Below are positions 25,409 through 33,467 of a stretch of 64,000 nt of DNA, piece by piece. The stretch is from Mycobacterium sp. GTDB taxonomy: Bacteria; Actinomycetota; Actinomycetes; Mycobacteriales; Mycobacteriaceae. Each line of letters begins with the position of its first letter. The stretch's first letter is position 1. Both the position numbers and the translations under genes were made by a program. The stretch covers positions 20,185 through 84,184 of the forward strand of contig VEQY01000008.1 in the NCBI GenBank assembly GCA_018882965.1, given 5' to 3'. The notes below the pieces were generated by a model. That model did no database searches, was not told the DNA's origin, and saw nothing but the letters and a program-made list of their open reading frames with translations.

Positions 25409-27286
25409 CTACGGAACGATGATGTTGAAGTCCGGGTCCGGTCGGTCGAGGACCCCGAGCAGGCTTTGCAGTGCTGACGGGTCACCGGTGATCTCCAGAC
25501 CGGCGGAGGTGAAATCTCCTGCGACGAGGGAAAGTAGTCGCGGTTTCCCACTCAACGACAGGGTCACCGTCGCGGTCTCGGGCTCGACTGCCCGACGCCG
25601 GTGGATGAGAACTCCGTTGCGGAGGGTCAAGCGGTGGTTTGAGTGGGTATCCACGAAAGTCACGTCGAGGGCGAGGTCGAGATCCCACGCCCGTGGCCCG
25701 TTGACCGAAATCGCCAGCGCATCGAAGATCTGCTCAGGCGTCAGCTGAGTCAGCACTCCCGCGGTACTCGCCCCCACCGGGGTGCCGAAGTTGCCATCCC
25801 GCAATTCCTTCGCGCCGGCGAGGAAGAAGTTGCGCCAGGTCGCGCACTCGGAACCGTAGCCGAGCTGCTCCAGTGTTCGCACAAGGAGTTCCCGCGCGCC
25901 GACATGGCTGCTGTCAGCGAAGATCGCATGATCCAACAGTGTTGCCGCCCAGCGGAAGTCAGCGCGGTCATAGGCCTCACGGGCAAGCTCGACAACCCGA
26001 TCGGTCCCACCCATCGCGGCGACGTAGCGCACCGCAGCCGCCTCGGGGGGATGTTGCCACAGCCGCGCCGGATTACCGTCGAACCATCCCATATACCTCT
26101 GGTAGACCGCTTTGACGTTGTGATTGACCGAACCGTAGTAGCCGTGTGTGTGCCACGCCTTCTCCAGCGCCGGGGGCATGGTGAATGTTTCGGCTATCTC
26201 GATGCCGGTGTGGCCCTGATTGAGTTGGCGAAGCGTCTGGTCGTGCAGATAGGCGTAGAGGTCGCGCTGCAGCGACAGGTAGTCCACGATTCGTTCACGA
26301 CCCCACGTCGGCCAGTGATGGGATGCGAAGACCACATCGGTGCGGTCGGCGAAAGTCTCGATGGCCTCGGTGAGGTACCCCGCCCAGGCGTGCGGGTCGC
26401 GGATCAGTGCACCACGCAGTGTCAACAGATTGTGCAGGTTGTGAGTCGCGTTCTCCGCCATGCACAGCGCACGGAAGCGCGGAAAGTAGAAGTGCATCTC
26501 CGCAGGCGCCTCGGTACCGGGCGCCATCTGGAATTCGATCTCGACCCCGTCGACGAGGTGTGTCTGCCCGGTGGCGGTGATGTCGACCGTCGGCACGATC
26601 ACGGCGACCTCGCCGACCGACGGTGCCTGGCCGAGTCCGCAACCGACCTGTCCCTGCGGTCCACGCTTCAGCGAGGTGCCGTACATGTAGGCGGCCCGCC
26701 GGGCCATCGCGGTGCCGGCATAGACGTTCTCCTGAACGGCGTGCTCGATGAAACCCTCCGGTGCCAGCACCGTCACATGCCCGGCGTCGACATCGGCTTG
26801 AGTCGTCACACCCAGCACGCCGCCGAAGTGGTCCACATGGCTGTGGGTGTAGATCACCGCCACCACCGGGCGTTCGCCGCGATGTCGCCGGTACAGGCCG
26901 AGGGCTGCCGCGGCAGTCTCGGTGCACACCAGTGGGTCGATCACAATGACACCGGTATCGCCCTCAACGAAGGTCACGTTGGACAGATCGAGTCCCCGCA
27001 CCTGGTAGATGCCCTCGACGACCTCATAAAGGCCCTGTTTGGCGGCGAGCGTGGACTGCCGCCACAGGCTGGGGTGCACGGTCACCGGAGCCGGGCCGGC
27101 AAGGAATGCGTAGGCGTCGTTGTCCCACACCACTCTGCCGTCAGCCGCGGTGATGACACAGGGTTGCAGTGCAGCGATGAATCCCCGGTCTGCGTCGGCG
27201 AAGTCGGCGGTGTCGTCGAAGGGCAGCGTCACCGAGTGTTCGGCGTGGGCGGAGGCGATTGCCTCGGTCACTGAGGTGTGGTTCAT
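25409..27286 (-). CDS. Alkyl sulfatase (metallo-beta-lactamase type III sulfatase)
   Basis: 625 residues from ATG 27286 (MNHTSVTEAIASAHAEH); an upstream ATG is unlikely. The binuclear zinc motif is THSHVDHFGG, with AENATHNLHN and FASHHWPTWGRE providing further ligands. The middle is a helical dimerisation region (YVAAMGGTDRVVELAREAYDRADFRWAATLLDHAIF), and the C-terminal 120 residues form the SCP2-like lipid-binding domain (VNGPRAWDLDLALDVTFVDTHSNHRLTLRNGVLIHRR). This is the SdsA1/BDS1 architecture, which hydrolyses primary or secondary alkyl sulfates such as dodecyl sulfate. No export signal is seen. It resembles Rv3762c in position. Confidence 0.92.
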   Translation of the reverse strand: MNHTSVTEAIASAHAEHSVTLPFDDTADFADADRGFIAALQPCVITAADGRVVWDNDAYAFLAGPAPVTVHPSLWRQSTLAAKQGLYEVVEGIYQVRGLDLSNVTFVEGDTGVIVIDPLVCTETAAAALGLYRRHRGERPVVAVIYTHSHVDHFGGVLGVTTQADVDAGHVTVLAPEGFIEHAVQENVYAGTAMARRAAYMYGTSLKRGPQGQVGCGLGQAPSVGEVAVIVPTVDITATGQTHLVDGVEIEFQMAPGTEAPAEMHFYFPRFRALCMAENATHNLHNLLTLRGALIRDPHAWAGYLTEAIETFADRTDVVFASHHWPTWGRERIVDYLSLQRDLYAYLHDQTLRQLNQGHTGIEIAETFTMPPALEKAWHTHGYYGSVNHNVKAVYQRYMGWFDGNPARLWQHPPEAAAVRYVAAMGGTDRVVELAREAYDRADFRWAATLLDHAIFADSSHVGARELLVRTLEQLGYGSECATWRNFFLAGAKELRDGNFGTPVGASTAGVLTQLTPEQIFDALAISVNGPRAWDLDLALDVTFVDTHSNHRLTLRNGVLIHRRRAVEPETATVTLSLSGKPRLLSLVAGDFTSAGLEITGDPSALQSLLGVLDRPDPDFNIIVP

Positions 27287-27410
27287 AGGGCGATTGTTTC
27301 CCAAACGCCTGGGTTCGCAGTCGGCGACACTGCTTCGGCGTCCGACATCACCGGGCTGACGGTGGTGGCGTGTCGCACACAGCAACAAAGTTCTGCTCGC
27401 AGAGCGGACC

Positions 27411-27416
27411 TAGAAT
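27411..27416 (+). promoter_or_regulatory. Candidate -10 box before the DUF1622 gene
   Basis: TAGAAT, a strong TANNNT match, ends 6 nt before ATG 27423. A leaderless mRNA is likely. Confidence 0.5.
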
Positions 27417-27422
27417 TCGGCA

Positions 27423-27794
27423 ATGATCTTTGTCGATGTGATCGAGACGGTGGGTAAGGCGATTGACGCCGTGGGTGTCGCGGTCATCGCCGTGGGAGCG
27501 TTGATCTCCGCGGCCGGTGCCGTGAGGCGTCTTCGCGCCAGAGCCGCAGACGTCTACCGGACGTTCCGTGAACAGCTGGGCCGCTCGATCCTGTTGGGGC
27601 TGGAGTTCTTGGTGGCCGCGGACATCATCCGCACCGTCGCCGTCACCCCGGACGCCCGCAGTGTGGCCATCCTCGGCGGGATCGTTCTGATCCGGACTTT
27701 CCTGAGCTTCTCACTTCAACTGGAGGTCACCGGGTACTGGCCATGGCAGTCGGCACGGGCGCGAAGAGCGCAAGCGGCCCCGGCAGGACCGTGA
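27423..27794 (+). CDS. DUF1622 membrane protein
   Basis: 123 residues with three hydrophobic segments (about 14-36, 54-70 and 78-98). LGRSILLGLEFLVAADIIRTVAVTPDARSVAILGGIVLIRTFLSFSLQLEVTG is the diagnostic DUF1622 core. No function is known. It is followed after 15 bp by the APH-like gene, which has its own putative -10 box. Confidence 0.82.
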   Translation: MIFVDVIETVGKAIDAVGVAVIAVGALISAAGAVRRLRARAADVYRTFREQLGRSILLGLEFLVAADIIRTVAVTPDARSVAILGGIVLIRTFLSFSLQLEVTGYWPWQSARARRAQAAPAGP

Positions 27795-27796
27795 GG

Positions 27797-27802
27797 TAGC
27801 TT
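27797..27802 (+). promoter_or_regulatory. Candidate -10 box before the APH-like gene
   Basis: TAGCTT lies 7 nt upstream of GTG 27810 with no ribosome-binding site; fits a leaderless start. Confidence 0.45.
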
Positions 27803-27809
27803 CGGCTGC

Positions 27810-28850
27810 GTGGACGTCCCCTTCCCGGAGCTGTCGGCGCTGGCTGACTGGATGTCGGCTCAGGGGCTCGGCGATGGGCCGATCGACAACGTCAGCGAGA
27901 TCCCCGGCGGAACGCAGAACGTCATGCTGCGGTTGCGCCGCTCGGGCCGGGAGTACGTGTTCCGACGCGGCCCGCGCCACCTGCGCCCGGTCAGCAATAC
28001 GGTGATCCTGCGCGAGACCCGCGTTCTCGGAGCACTGGCCGACACCGACGTACCCCACCCGAGACTGATCGCGGTCTGCGCGGACACCTCAATTCTCGGT
28101 GACGCCGTGTTCTATCTGATGGAGCCGGTGATCGGTTTCAACGCCGGTGCCGGCCTGCCGCGCCTCCATGCGCACGACGCCGAGATTCGACACGAGATGG
28201 GCCTTGCCATGGCCGTTGCCGCGGCCAGCCTCGGGGCTGTCGATCACACCGCGGTTGGGCTGAGCGACTTCGGCAAGCCCGACGGTTTCCTGGAACGACA
28301 GGTGCCGCGCTGGCTGTCAGAGCTGGAGTCCTACGCGGCGTTCGACCACTACGCCGGTCCTGACATCGGGGACGTGGACGCTGTGGCGGCCTGGCTGCGC
28401 CGGCATCAGCCGGACGATTTCCAGCCCGGGATCATGCATGGCGACTATCACGCGGCCAACGTCATGTTCGCGCCCGATGGAGCGAAGGTGGCGGCGATCG
28501 TGGACTGGGAGATGTGCACCATCGGTGATCCGCTGCTGGACTTGGGCTGGATGCTGGCCACCTGGTACCGGCCCGGCCATGACGCCGTCCTGCCCAACGA
28601 ACTCATGACAGCCGGCGGCCTTGCAACTCCCAGGCAGCTGGTGGAACGCTACGCCCAGAACACCAGCCGCGACCTCGACCACATCTCCTGGTACACGGTG
28701 TTGGCCTGCTTCAAACTGGGCATCATCCTGGAAGGCTCCAACGCCCGCGCCGCTGCCGGCCTGGCTCCCCGGGAGATCGGAGATCTGCTGCACACAGCGA
28801 CGGTTCGGCTATTCGAGCGTGCGGCGGCAATCATGGATGGAGAGCAATGA
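27810..28850 (+). CDS. Phosphotransferase (APH/ACAD10-like kinase fold)
   Basis: 346 residues from GTG. The kinase-like fold is shown by the Gly-containing loop EIPGGTQNVMLRL, the Brenner-type catalytic loop MHGDYHAANVMF and the metal-binding VDWEMCTIGDPLLDLGW. It belongs to the branch whose members are often fused to or next to acyl-CoA dehydrogenases (ACAD10/11) and phosphorylate 4-hydroxy-acyl-CoA. Here the acyl-CoA dehydrogenase gene follows with a 4-nt ATGA overlap, which strongly supports that role. Databases often call this position FadE36, which is misleading. Confidence 0.88.
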   Translation: MDVPFPELSALADWMSAQGLGDGPIDNVSEIPGGTQNVMLRLRRSGREYVFRRGPRHLRPVSNTVILRETRVLGALADTDVPHPRLIAVCADTSILGDAVFYLMEPVIGFNAGAGLPRLHAHDAEIRHEMGLAMAVAAASLGAVDHTAVGLSDFGKPDGFLERQVPRWLSELESYAAFDHYAGPDIGDVDAVAAWLRRHQPDDFQPGIMHGDYHAANVMFAPDGAKVAAIVDWEMCTIGDPLLDLGWMLATWYRPGHDAVLPNELMTAGGLATPRQLVERYAQNTSRDLDHISWYTVLACFKLGIILEGSNARAAAGLAPREIGDLLHTATVRLFERAAAIMDGEQ

Positions 28851-30031
28851 TCGACTTCGAGATTCCAGCAGACCTTGAGGCGCTGCGCGACGAGATACGG
28901 GAGTTCGTCGCCGAGCAGATCGTGCCCTATGAGCGCGATCACAGGATCACCCGGCACGGGCCGAATGACGAGTTACGAGCCGAGCTCGTCGAACTCGCCC
29001 GCAAGGCGGGCCTGCTCACGTTTCAGGCACCACGGCGCTTCGGGGGCCGCGAGCCCTCGCACCGTGAGCAAGCCGTGCTCTACGAGGCCGCCGGCTGGTC
29101 GACTCTCGGTCCGGTCGCGCTGAACTGCGCCGCGCCCGATGAGGGCAACATGTACCTGCTGTCCAAGATCGCCACGCCCGAGCAGACCGAGCAGTTCCTC
29201 GTCCCGGTGATCGACGGGCGGCAGCGGTCGGTGTTCGCGATGACCGAGCCCGGCGGGGCCGGTTCTGACCCCGATCAGCTGGCCACCGAGGCCGTCTTCG
29301 ACGGCACCGAGTACGTCATCAACGGCCGCAAGTGGCTCATCACCGGAGCCAACGGCGCCCGCACCTGGATCATCATGGCGCGCGTCGCGCCCAACGGGCA
29401 CGGCCTCGACGGTCCGACCCTCTTCCTCTGTGACGGGGGCACGCCGGGTATCGAACTCGAGCGGGTGATGGACACGATGGACCGCAACTACGTCGAGGGT
29501 CACGGCGTGGTGCGCTTCGACAATCTCCGTCTGCCCGCCTCCGCGGTGCTCGGAGAGGTCGGCCAGGCCCTGCGGTACGCGCAGATGCGGCTGGCTCCGG
29601 CGCGACTGACCCACTGCATGCGCTGGCTCGGCGCCGCCTCGCGCGCTCAGGCGATCGCCGTCGAGCATGCCCGCGTCCGCACCGCGTTCGGCAAGCCGCT
29701 GGCCGAACATCAGGGTGTGAGCTTCATGCTGGCCGACAACGAGATCGCGCTGCAGCAGAGCCGGCTGGCGATCTGGTGGGCATGCTGGACTCTCGACCAG
29801 GGAGCCAAGGGACGCCACGAGAGTTCCATGGTGAAGGCCTTCGTTTCCGAGGAACTGTTCAAGGTGGCCGACCGTTGCGTGCAGATCCTGGGCGGGATGG
29901 GCATCTCCGACGAGACCCCCGTCGGGATGATCTTCTCCGACATGCGGGCCTTCCGTCTGTATGACGGACCGACCGAGGTGCACAAGTACGCGATCGCTCG
30001 AACCATCCTGCGCACTCCACCAGTCGGCTGA
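28847..30031 (+). CDS. Acyl-CoA dehydrogenase
   Basis: 394 residues of typical ACAD length. FAMTEPGGAGSDPDQLATEA binds flavin and substrate, GRKWLITGANGARTWIIMARV continues the beta domain, and the C-terminal QILGGMGISDETPVGMIFSDMRAFRLYDGPTEVHKYAIAR contains FAD-contacting residues and the region of the catalytic base. Translationally coupled to the APH-like kinase; together they could process hydroxylated fatty acyl-CoAs. Confidence 0.93.
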   Translation: MIDFEIPADLEALRDEIREFVAEQIVPYERDHRITRHGPNDELRAELVELARKAGLLTFQAPRRFGGREPSHREQAVLYEAAGWSTLGPVALNCAAPDEGNMYLLSKIATPEQTEQFLVPVIDGRQRSVFAMTEPGGAGSDPDQLATEAVFDGTEYVINGRKWLITGANGARTWIIMARVAPNGHGLDGPTLFLCDGGTPGIELERVMDTMDRNYVEGHGVVRFDNLRLPASAVLGEVGQALRYAQMRLAPARLTHCMRWLGAASRAQAIAVEHARVRTAFGKPLAEHQGVSFMLADNEIALQQSRLAIWWACWTLDQGAKGRHESSMVKAFVSEELFKVADRCVQILGGMGISDETPVGMIFSDMRAFRLYDGPTEVHKYAIARTILRTPPVG

Positions 30032-30105
30032 GGCTCGATGCGCCGGGCGTGAACGTGCTGCGGAATCCCGCCTGGTTTTTCGCGGTGGTTGCAAGTCCGG
30101 TGGAG

Positions 30106-30178
30106 CGCGCCCGAAGGGATTCGAACCCCTAACCTTCTGATCCGTAGTCAGATGCTCTATCCGTTGAGCTACGGGCGC
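30106..30178 (-). tRNA. tRNA-Arg(ACG)
   Basis: A 73-nt tRNA on the minus strand: acceptor GCGCCCG/CGGGCGC, D-arm GCTCAACGGATAGAGC, anticodon arm TCTGA-CTACGGA-TCAGA and T-arm GGGGTTCGAATCCC. The ACG anticodon requires TadA to form inosine. CCA is not encoded. Confidence 0.95.
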
Positions 30179-30228
30179 CTGTGCACATTCTGCAATCTTC
30201 AGTTGTCGTGGCTGCAACCGGCCGCGGC

Positions 30229-30316
30229 GGAGGCGAGAGGATTTGAACCTCCGGTCCCCTTGAAGGGGGACAACTCATTAGCAGTGAGTCCCAATCGGCC
30301 GCTCTGGCACGCCTCC
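30229..30316 (-). tRNA. tRNA-Ser(GCT)
   Basis: An 88-nt class II tRNA on the minus strand: acceptor GGAGGCG/CGCCTCC, anticodon arm ACTCA-CTGCTAA-TGAGT, long variable arm GTCCCC/GGGGAC and T-arm with GGTTCAAATCC. Reads AGC/AGU. CCA is not encoded. Confidence 0.95.
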
Positions 30317-30375
30317 TGAACCAGGAGAGCGTACCGGAACCGCCGCACCGAGGGTCGCCCCGGGCGCGGCGCACC

Positions 30376-30381
30376 TAGACT
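30376..30381 (+). promoter_or_regulatory. Candidate -10 box for leaderless pat
   Basis: TAGACT ends 7 nt before GTG 30389; no ribosome-binding site lies between. Confidence 0.5.
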
Positions 30382-30388
30382 TGCCCAG

Positions 30389-31471
30389 GTGAGCGCCCGC
30401 CTCCGTCCCGAGTTGGCCGACCTGCCGGCCTATACACCCGGCAAGACGGTGCTCGGCGCGATCAAGCTGGCGAGCAACGAGACCGTTCAGAACCCGCTGC
30501 CCAGCGTGCGCGAGGCGATCGCCGCGGCCGTCGACACCATCAATCGCTATCCCGACAACGGCCACGTGGCGCTACGTGAGCAACTGGCAGCCCACCTGGG
30601 CTTCGGATCCGAGCGGATCGCCGTCGGCTGCGGTTCGGTGAGCCTGTGCCAGCAGTTGATCCAGATCACCTCGACCGTCGGCGACGAGGTGATGTTCGGC
30701 TGGCGCAGCTTCGAGGTCTATCCGCTGCAGGTCCGGGTGGCAGGCGCCACCTCCATCCAGGTGCCGCTGCGCAATCACGCCTACGACCTCGAGGCCATGC
30801 TGGCCGCGATCTCCGACCGCACCCGGCTGATCTTCCTGTGTAACCCGAACAACCCGACGTCGACGGTCGTTGATCCGAGTGAACTGTCGCGATTCGTCGC
30901 GGCGGTACCCCCGGACATCCTGGTCGTCATCGACGAGGCCTACGTGGAGTACATCCGTGACGGTCTGGTGCCCGACAGCCTCGGGCTGGCCAGGAAACAC
31001 GACAACGTCGTCGTGCTGCGCACGTTCTCCAAGGCCTACGGGCTGGCCGGTCTGCGCGTCGGCTACGCGGTCGGGCACCCCGAGGTGATCACCGCGCTGG
31101 GCAAGGTCTACGTGCCGTTCACCGCCAGCTCGATCGCCCAGGCCGCCGCGATCGCCTCCCTGAAGGCGGTCGACGAACTGCTCGCCCGCACCGACGCCGT
31201 CGTCGCCGAGCGCCGCCGGGTCAGCGACGAGCTCGCCGCCCTCGGCTACGTCTTTCCGCCCTCGCAGGCCAACTTCGTCTGGCTTCCCCTGGCCGAGCGG
31301 ACCGCAGACTTCGCCGCGCACGCCGCGGAGATGGGGGTGCTGGTTCGCCCGTACGCCGGTGAGGGTGTTCGCGTCACAATCGGCGCGGCCGCCGAGAACG
31401 ATGCGTTTCTCGACGTCGCACGGGCGTGGATCAGCCGGGTCGCTGAGGGCCTCGGTATCGCTGCGCCGTAG
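30389..31471 (+). CDS. pat: Aromatic amino acid aminotransferase (HisC-like)
   Basis: 360 residues from GTG. Fold type I PLP enzyme: LASNETVQNPLPSV and YPDNGHVALREQLA at the N-terminus, CNPNNPTSTVV, DEAYVEYI (PLP-binding Asp/Tyr) and RTFSKAYGLAGLRVGYAVG with the Schiff-base Lys. RVTIGAAAENDAFLDVARAW lies at the C-terminus, including the substrate Arg region. Members called Pat or HisC2 transaminate phenylpyruvate and 4-hydroxyphenylpyruvate. It may act after TyrA. Position matches Rv3772. Confidence 0.9.
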   Translation: MSARLRPELADLPAYTPGKTVLGAIKLASNETVQNPLPSVREAIAAAVDTINRYPDNGHVALREQLAAHLGFGSERIAVGCGSVSLCQQLIQITSTVGDEVMFGWRSFEVYPLQVRVAGATSIQVPLRNHAYDLEAMLAAISDRTRLIFLCNPNNPTSTVVDPSELSRFVAAVPPDILVVIDEAYVEYIRDGLVPDSLGLARKHDNVVVLRTFSKAYGLAGLRVGYAVGHPEVITALGKVYVPFTASSIAQAAAIASLKAVDELLARTDAVVAERRRVSDELAALGYVFPPSQANFVWLPLAERTADFAAHAAEMGVLVRPYAGEGVRVTIGAAAENDAFLDVARAWISRVAEGLGIAAP

Positions 31472-31474
31472 CCT
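31469..31474 (+). promoter_or_regulatory. Candidate -10 box overlapping the pat stop codon
   Basis: TAGCCT begins with the TAG stop of pat and ends 6 nt before ATG 31481, so the hydratase gene may have its own leaderless transcript. Confidence 0.4.
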
Positions 31475-31480
31475 TGCCCT

Positions 31481-32317
31481 ATGGGCAATCCGCTTGAGTC
31501 ACTCACCGTCGACGTCAAGGACAACGTCGCTCGTGTCACCCTCATCGGGCCGGGCAAGGGCAACGCGATGGGCCCGGCCTTCTGGGCCGAGATGCCGGTC
31601 GTCTTCGCCGAACTCGACGACGATCCCGAGGTGCGCGCGATCGTCCTGACCGGTTCCGGCGCCAACTTCACCTACGGATTGGACTTGCTCGCGATGGGGA
31701 ACACCCTGTCGGACACCATGTCCAGCAGCAGATCCGGCGAGGTCTCCGCGCGCCCACGCACGGAGTTCCACGCCACCGTCAAGCGCATGCAGCAGTCGAT
31801 CACCGCTGTCGCCGACTGCCGCACCCCCACCATCGCCGCGATTCACGGCTGGTGCATCGGCGGTGGCGTCGACCTCATCAGTGCGGTCGACATCCGGTAC
31901 GCCAGCGCCGACGCGAAGTTCTCGGTACGCGAGGTGAAGCTGTCGATCGTCGCCGACGTCGGCAGCCTCGCGCGGCTTCCCTTCATCCTCTCCGACGGCC
32001 ACCTGCGGGAGCTGGCGCTCACCGGCAAGGACATCGACGCCGCACGGGCCGAGCGGATCGGTCTGGTCAACGAGGTACTGCCCGACGCCGACGCGACCCT
32101 CGCCGCCGCGCACGCGACGGCCGCCGAGATCGCGGCGAACTCCCCCCTCGTCGTGCGCGGCATCAAGGACGTCCTCGACGAACAGCGCACCGCCGCGGTG
32201 GCTGCCAGCCTGCGCTACGTGGCGGCCTGGAACTCGGCCTTCCTGCCGTCCCACGACCTCAAGGAAGGCATCTCCGCGCTGCTGGCCAAGCGAACGCCGC
32301 ACTTCACCGGCGACTGA
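31481..32317 (+). CDS. Enoyl-CoA hydratase/isomerase (crotonase)
   Basis: 278 residues. Oxyanion-hole blocks GSGANFTYGLDLLAMG and IAAIHGWCIGGGVDLISAVDIRYAS are intact. The second catalytic region, KLSIVADVGSLARLPFILSDGHLRELALTG, has Asp (VADVG) where the classical hydratase Glu lies, the pattern of dienoyl-CoA isomerase-like (ECH1) members. It probably acts in fatty-acid beta-oxidation. Position fits Rv3774 (echA21). Confidence 0.9.
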   Translation: MGNPLESLTVDVKDNVARVTLIGPGKGNAMGPAFWAEMPVVFAELDDDPEVRAIVLTGSGANFTYGLDLLAMGNTLSDTMSSSRSGEVSARPRTEFHATVKRMQQSITAVADCRTPTIAAIHGWCIGGGVDLISAVDIRYASADAKFSVREVKLSIVADVGSLARLPFILSDGHLRELALTGKDIDAARAERIGLVNEVLPDADATLAAAHATAAEIAANSPLVVRGIKDVLDEQRTAAVAASLRYVAAWNSAFLPSHDLKEGISALLAKRTPHFTGD

Positions 32318-32350
32318 GACGCCATCGCCCGCCGGGGGTGGGCGTTGCGG

Positions 32351-32437
32351 CGGTGGCGGAGGGATTTGAACCCCCGGACGGTTTTAGCCGTCTCTCGCTT
32401 TCAAGGCGAGTGCATTAGGCCGCTCTGCCACGCCACC
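32351..32437 (-). tRNA. tRNA-Ser(TGA)
   Basis: An 87-nt class II tRNA on the minus strand: acceptor GGTGGCG/CGCCACC, anticodon arm CTCGC-CTTGAAA-GCGAG, variable arm GACGG/CCGTC and T-arm GGGGGTTCAAATCCCTC. Reads UCA and other UCN codons. CCA is not encoded. Confidence 0.95.
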
Positions 32438-32460
32438 GCCGTTCAGCGTAACCGCCCGGG

Positions 32461-32466
32461 TAGCGT
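32461..32466 (+). promoter_or_regulatory. Candidate -10 box for the quinone oxidoreductase gene
   Basis: TAGCGT ends 6 nt before ATG 32473; leaderless pattern. Confidence 0.45.
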
Positions 32467-32472
32467 GGCCGG

Positions 32473-33456
32473 ATGCGCGCGGTCATCACCGATGAATCCG
32501 GGAATGCACGCTGGGGCGAGACGCCGATGCCTACCGCCGGCCCCGATGACGTCCTGATCGAGGTGGCCGCAGCCGGCGTCAATCGTGCGGATCTGCTGCA
32601 GGCCGCGGGCAAGTACCCGCCGCCGCCGGGGGCGAGTGACATCCTCGGCCTGGAGGTGTCCGGCATCGTCGCGGCCACCGGAGACAGGGCCGCCGGTTTC
32701 ACTGTCGGACAGCAGGTTTGCGCGCTGCTCGCGGGTGGTGGTTATGCACAGTACGTGGCCGTCCCGGCCGCGCAGGTGCTGCCGATACCGGCAGGCATTA
32801 GTGTCGAGGACGCCGCGGGCCTACCGGAGACGGCCTGCACGGTGTGGTCCAACCTCGTCATGACCGCCCAGATGGCCGCCGGGGAGGTTGTGCTCATCCA
32901 CGGCGGAGCGAGCGGAATCGGCACCCACGCCATCCAGGTAGCCCGTGCGCTGGGAGCCACCGTCGCGATCACCGCCGGTTCCGCGGAGAAGCTCGACCTG
33001 TGCCGCGAGTTGGGCGCGCAGATTCTGATCTCCTACCGCGACGACGACTTCGTGGCCACGGTCCGCGAGGCGACGGGTGGGCGCGGCGCCGACGTGATCC
33101 TCGACATCATGGGGGCGTCCTATCTGGAGCGCAACATCGCTGCGCTGGCACAAGACGGTCGGCTGGTGATCATCGGGATGCAGGGCGGGGTCAAGGCCGA
33201 GCTGAACCTCGGGATGCTGCTGAGCAACCGGCTGCGGGTGATCGGCACAGCGCTGCGAAGCCGGCCCGTCGATGGGCCGCACGGGAAAGCCGCCATCGTG
33301 AGCGCCGTCGCGGAGTCGGTGTGGCCGTTGATCGCAGCCGGGACGGTGCGCCCGGTGATCGGGGCCCGCTTCCCGATCGCGGGTTTCGCCGAGGCGCACC
33401 GCGCCCTCGCGTCTGGTGAGACCTTCGGCAAGGTGATCCTCACCGTCGCGGACTAG
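32473..33456 (+). CDS. NAD(P)H:quinone oxidoreductase (MDR family)
   Basis: 327 residues. A zinc-free medium-chain reductase of the QOR/PIG3 type: GVNRADLLQAAGKYPPPPGASDILGLEVSGIV at the N-terminus, and the Rossmann motif IHGGASGIGTHAIQVARALGATV in the middle. DGRLVIIGMQGG and FPIAGFAEAHRALASGETFGKVILTV follow. It reduces quinones or alpha,beta-unsaturated carbonyls, usually with NADPH. Position matches Rv3777. Confidence 0.92.
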   Translation: MRAVITDESGNARWGETPMPTAGPDDVLIEVAAAGVNRADLLQAAGKYPPPPGASDILGLEVSGIVAATGDRAAGFTVGQQVCALLAGGGYAQYVAVPAAQVLPIPAGISVEDAAGLPETACTVWSNLVMTAQMAAGEVVLIHGGASGIGTHAIQVARALGATVAITAGSAEKLDLCRELGAQILISYRDDDFVATVREATGGRGADVILDIMGASYLERNIAALAQDGRLVIIGMQGGVKAELNLGMLLSNRLRVIGTALRSRPVDGPHGKAAIVSAVAESVWPLIAAGTVRPVIGARFPIAGFAEAHRALASGETFGKVILTVAD

Positions 33457-33467
33457 GGACTCGGGGC

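Noticed and set aside
25643..27274. Plus-strand open frame of 543 codons
   Set aside because: Antisense to the alkyl sulfatase, with no family-like motif.
28973..30217. Minus-strand open frame of 414 codons covering the acyl-CoA dehydrogenase and tRNA-Arg
   Set aside because: Antisense shadow that crosses a tRNA gene.
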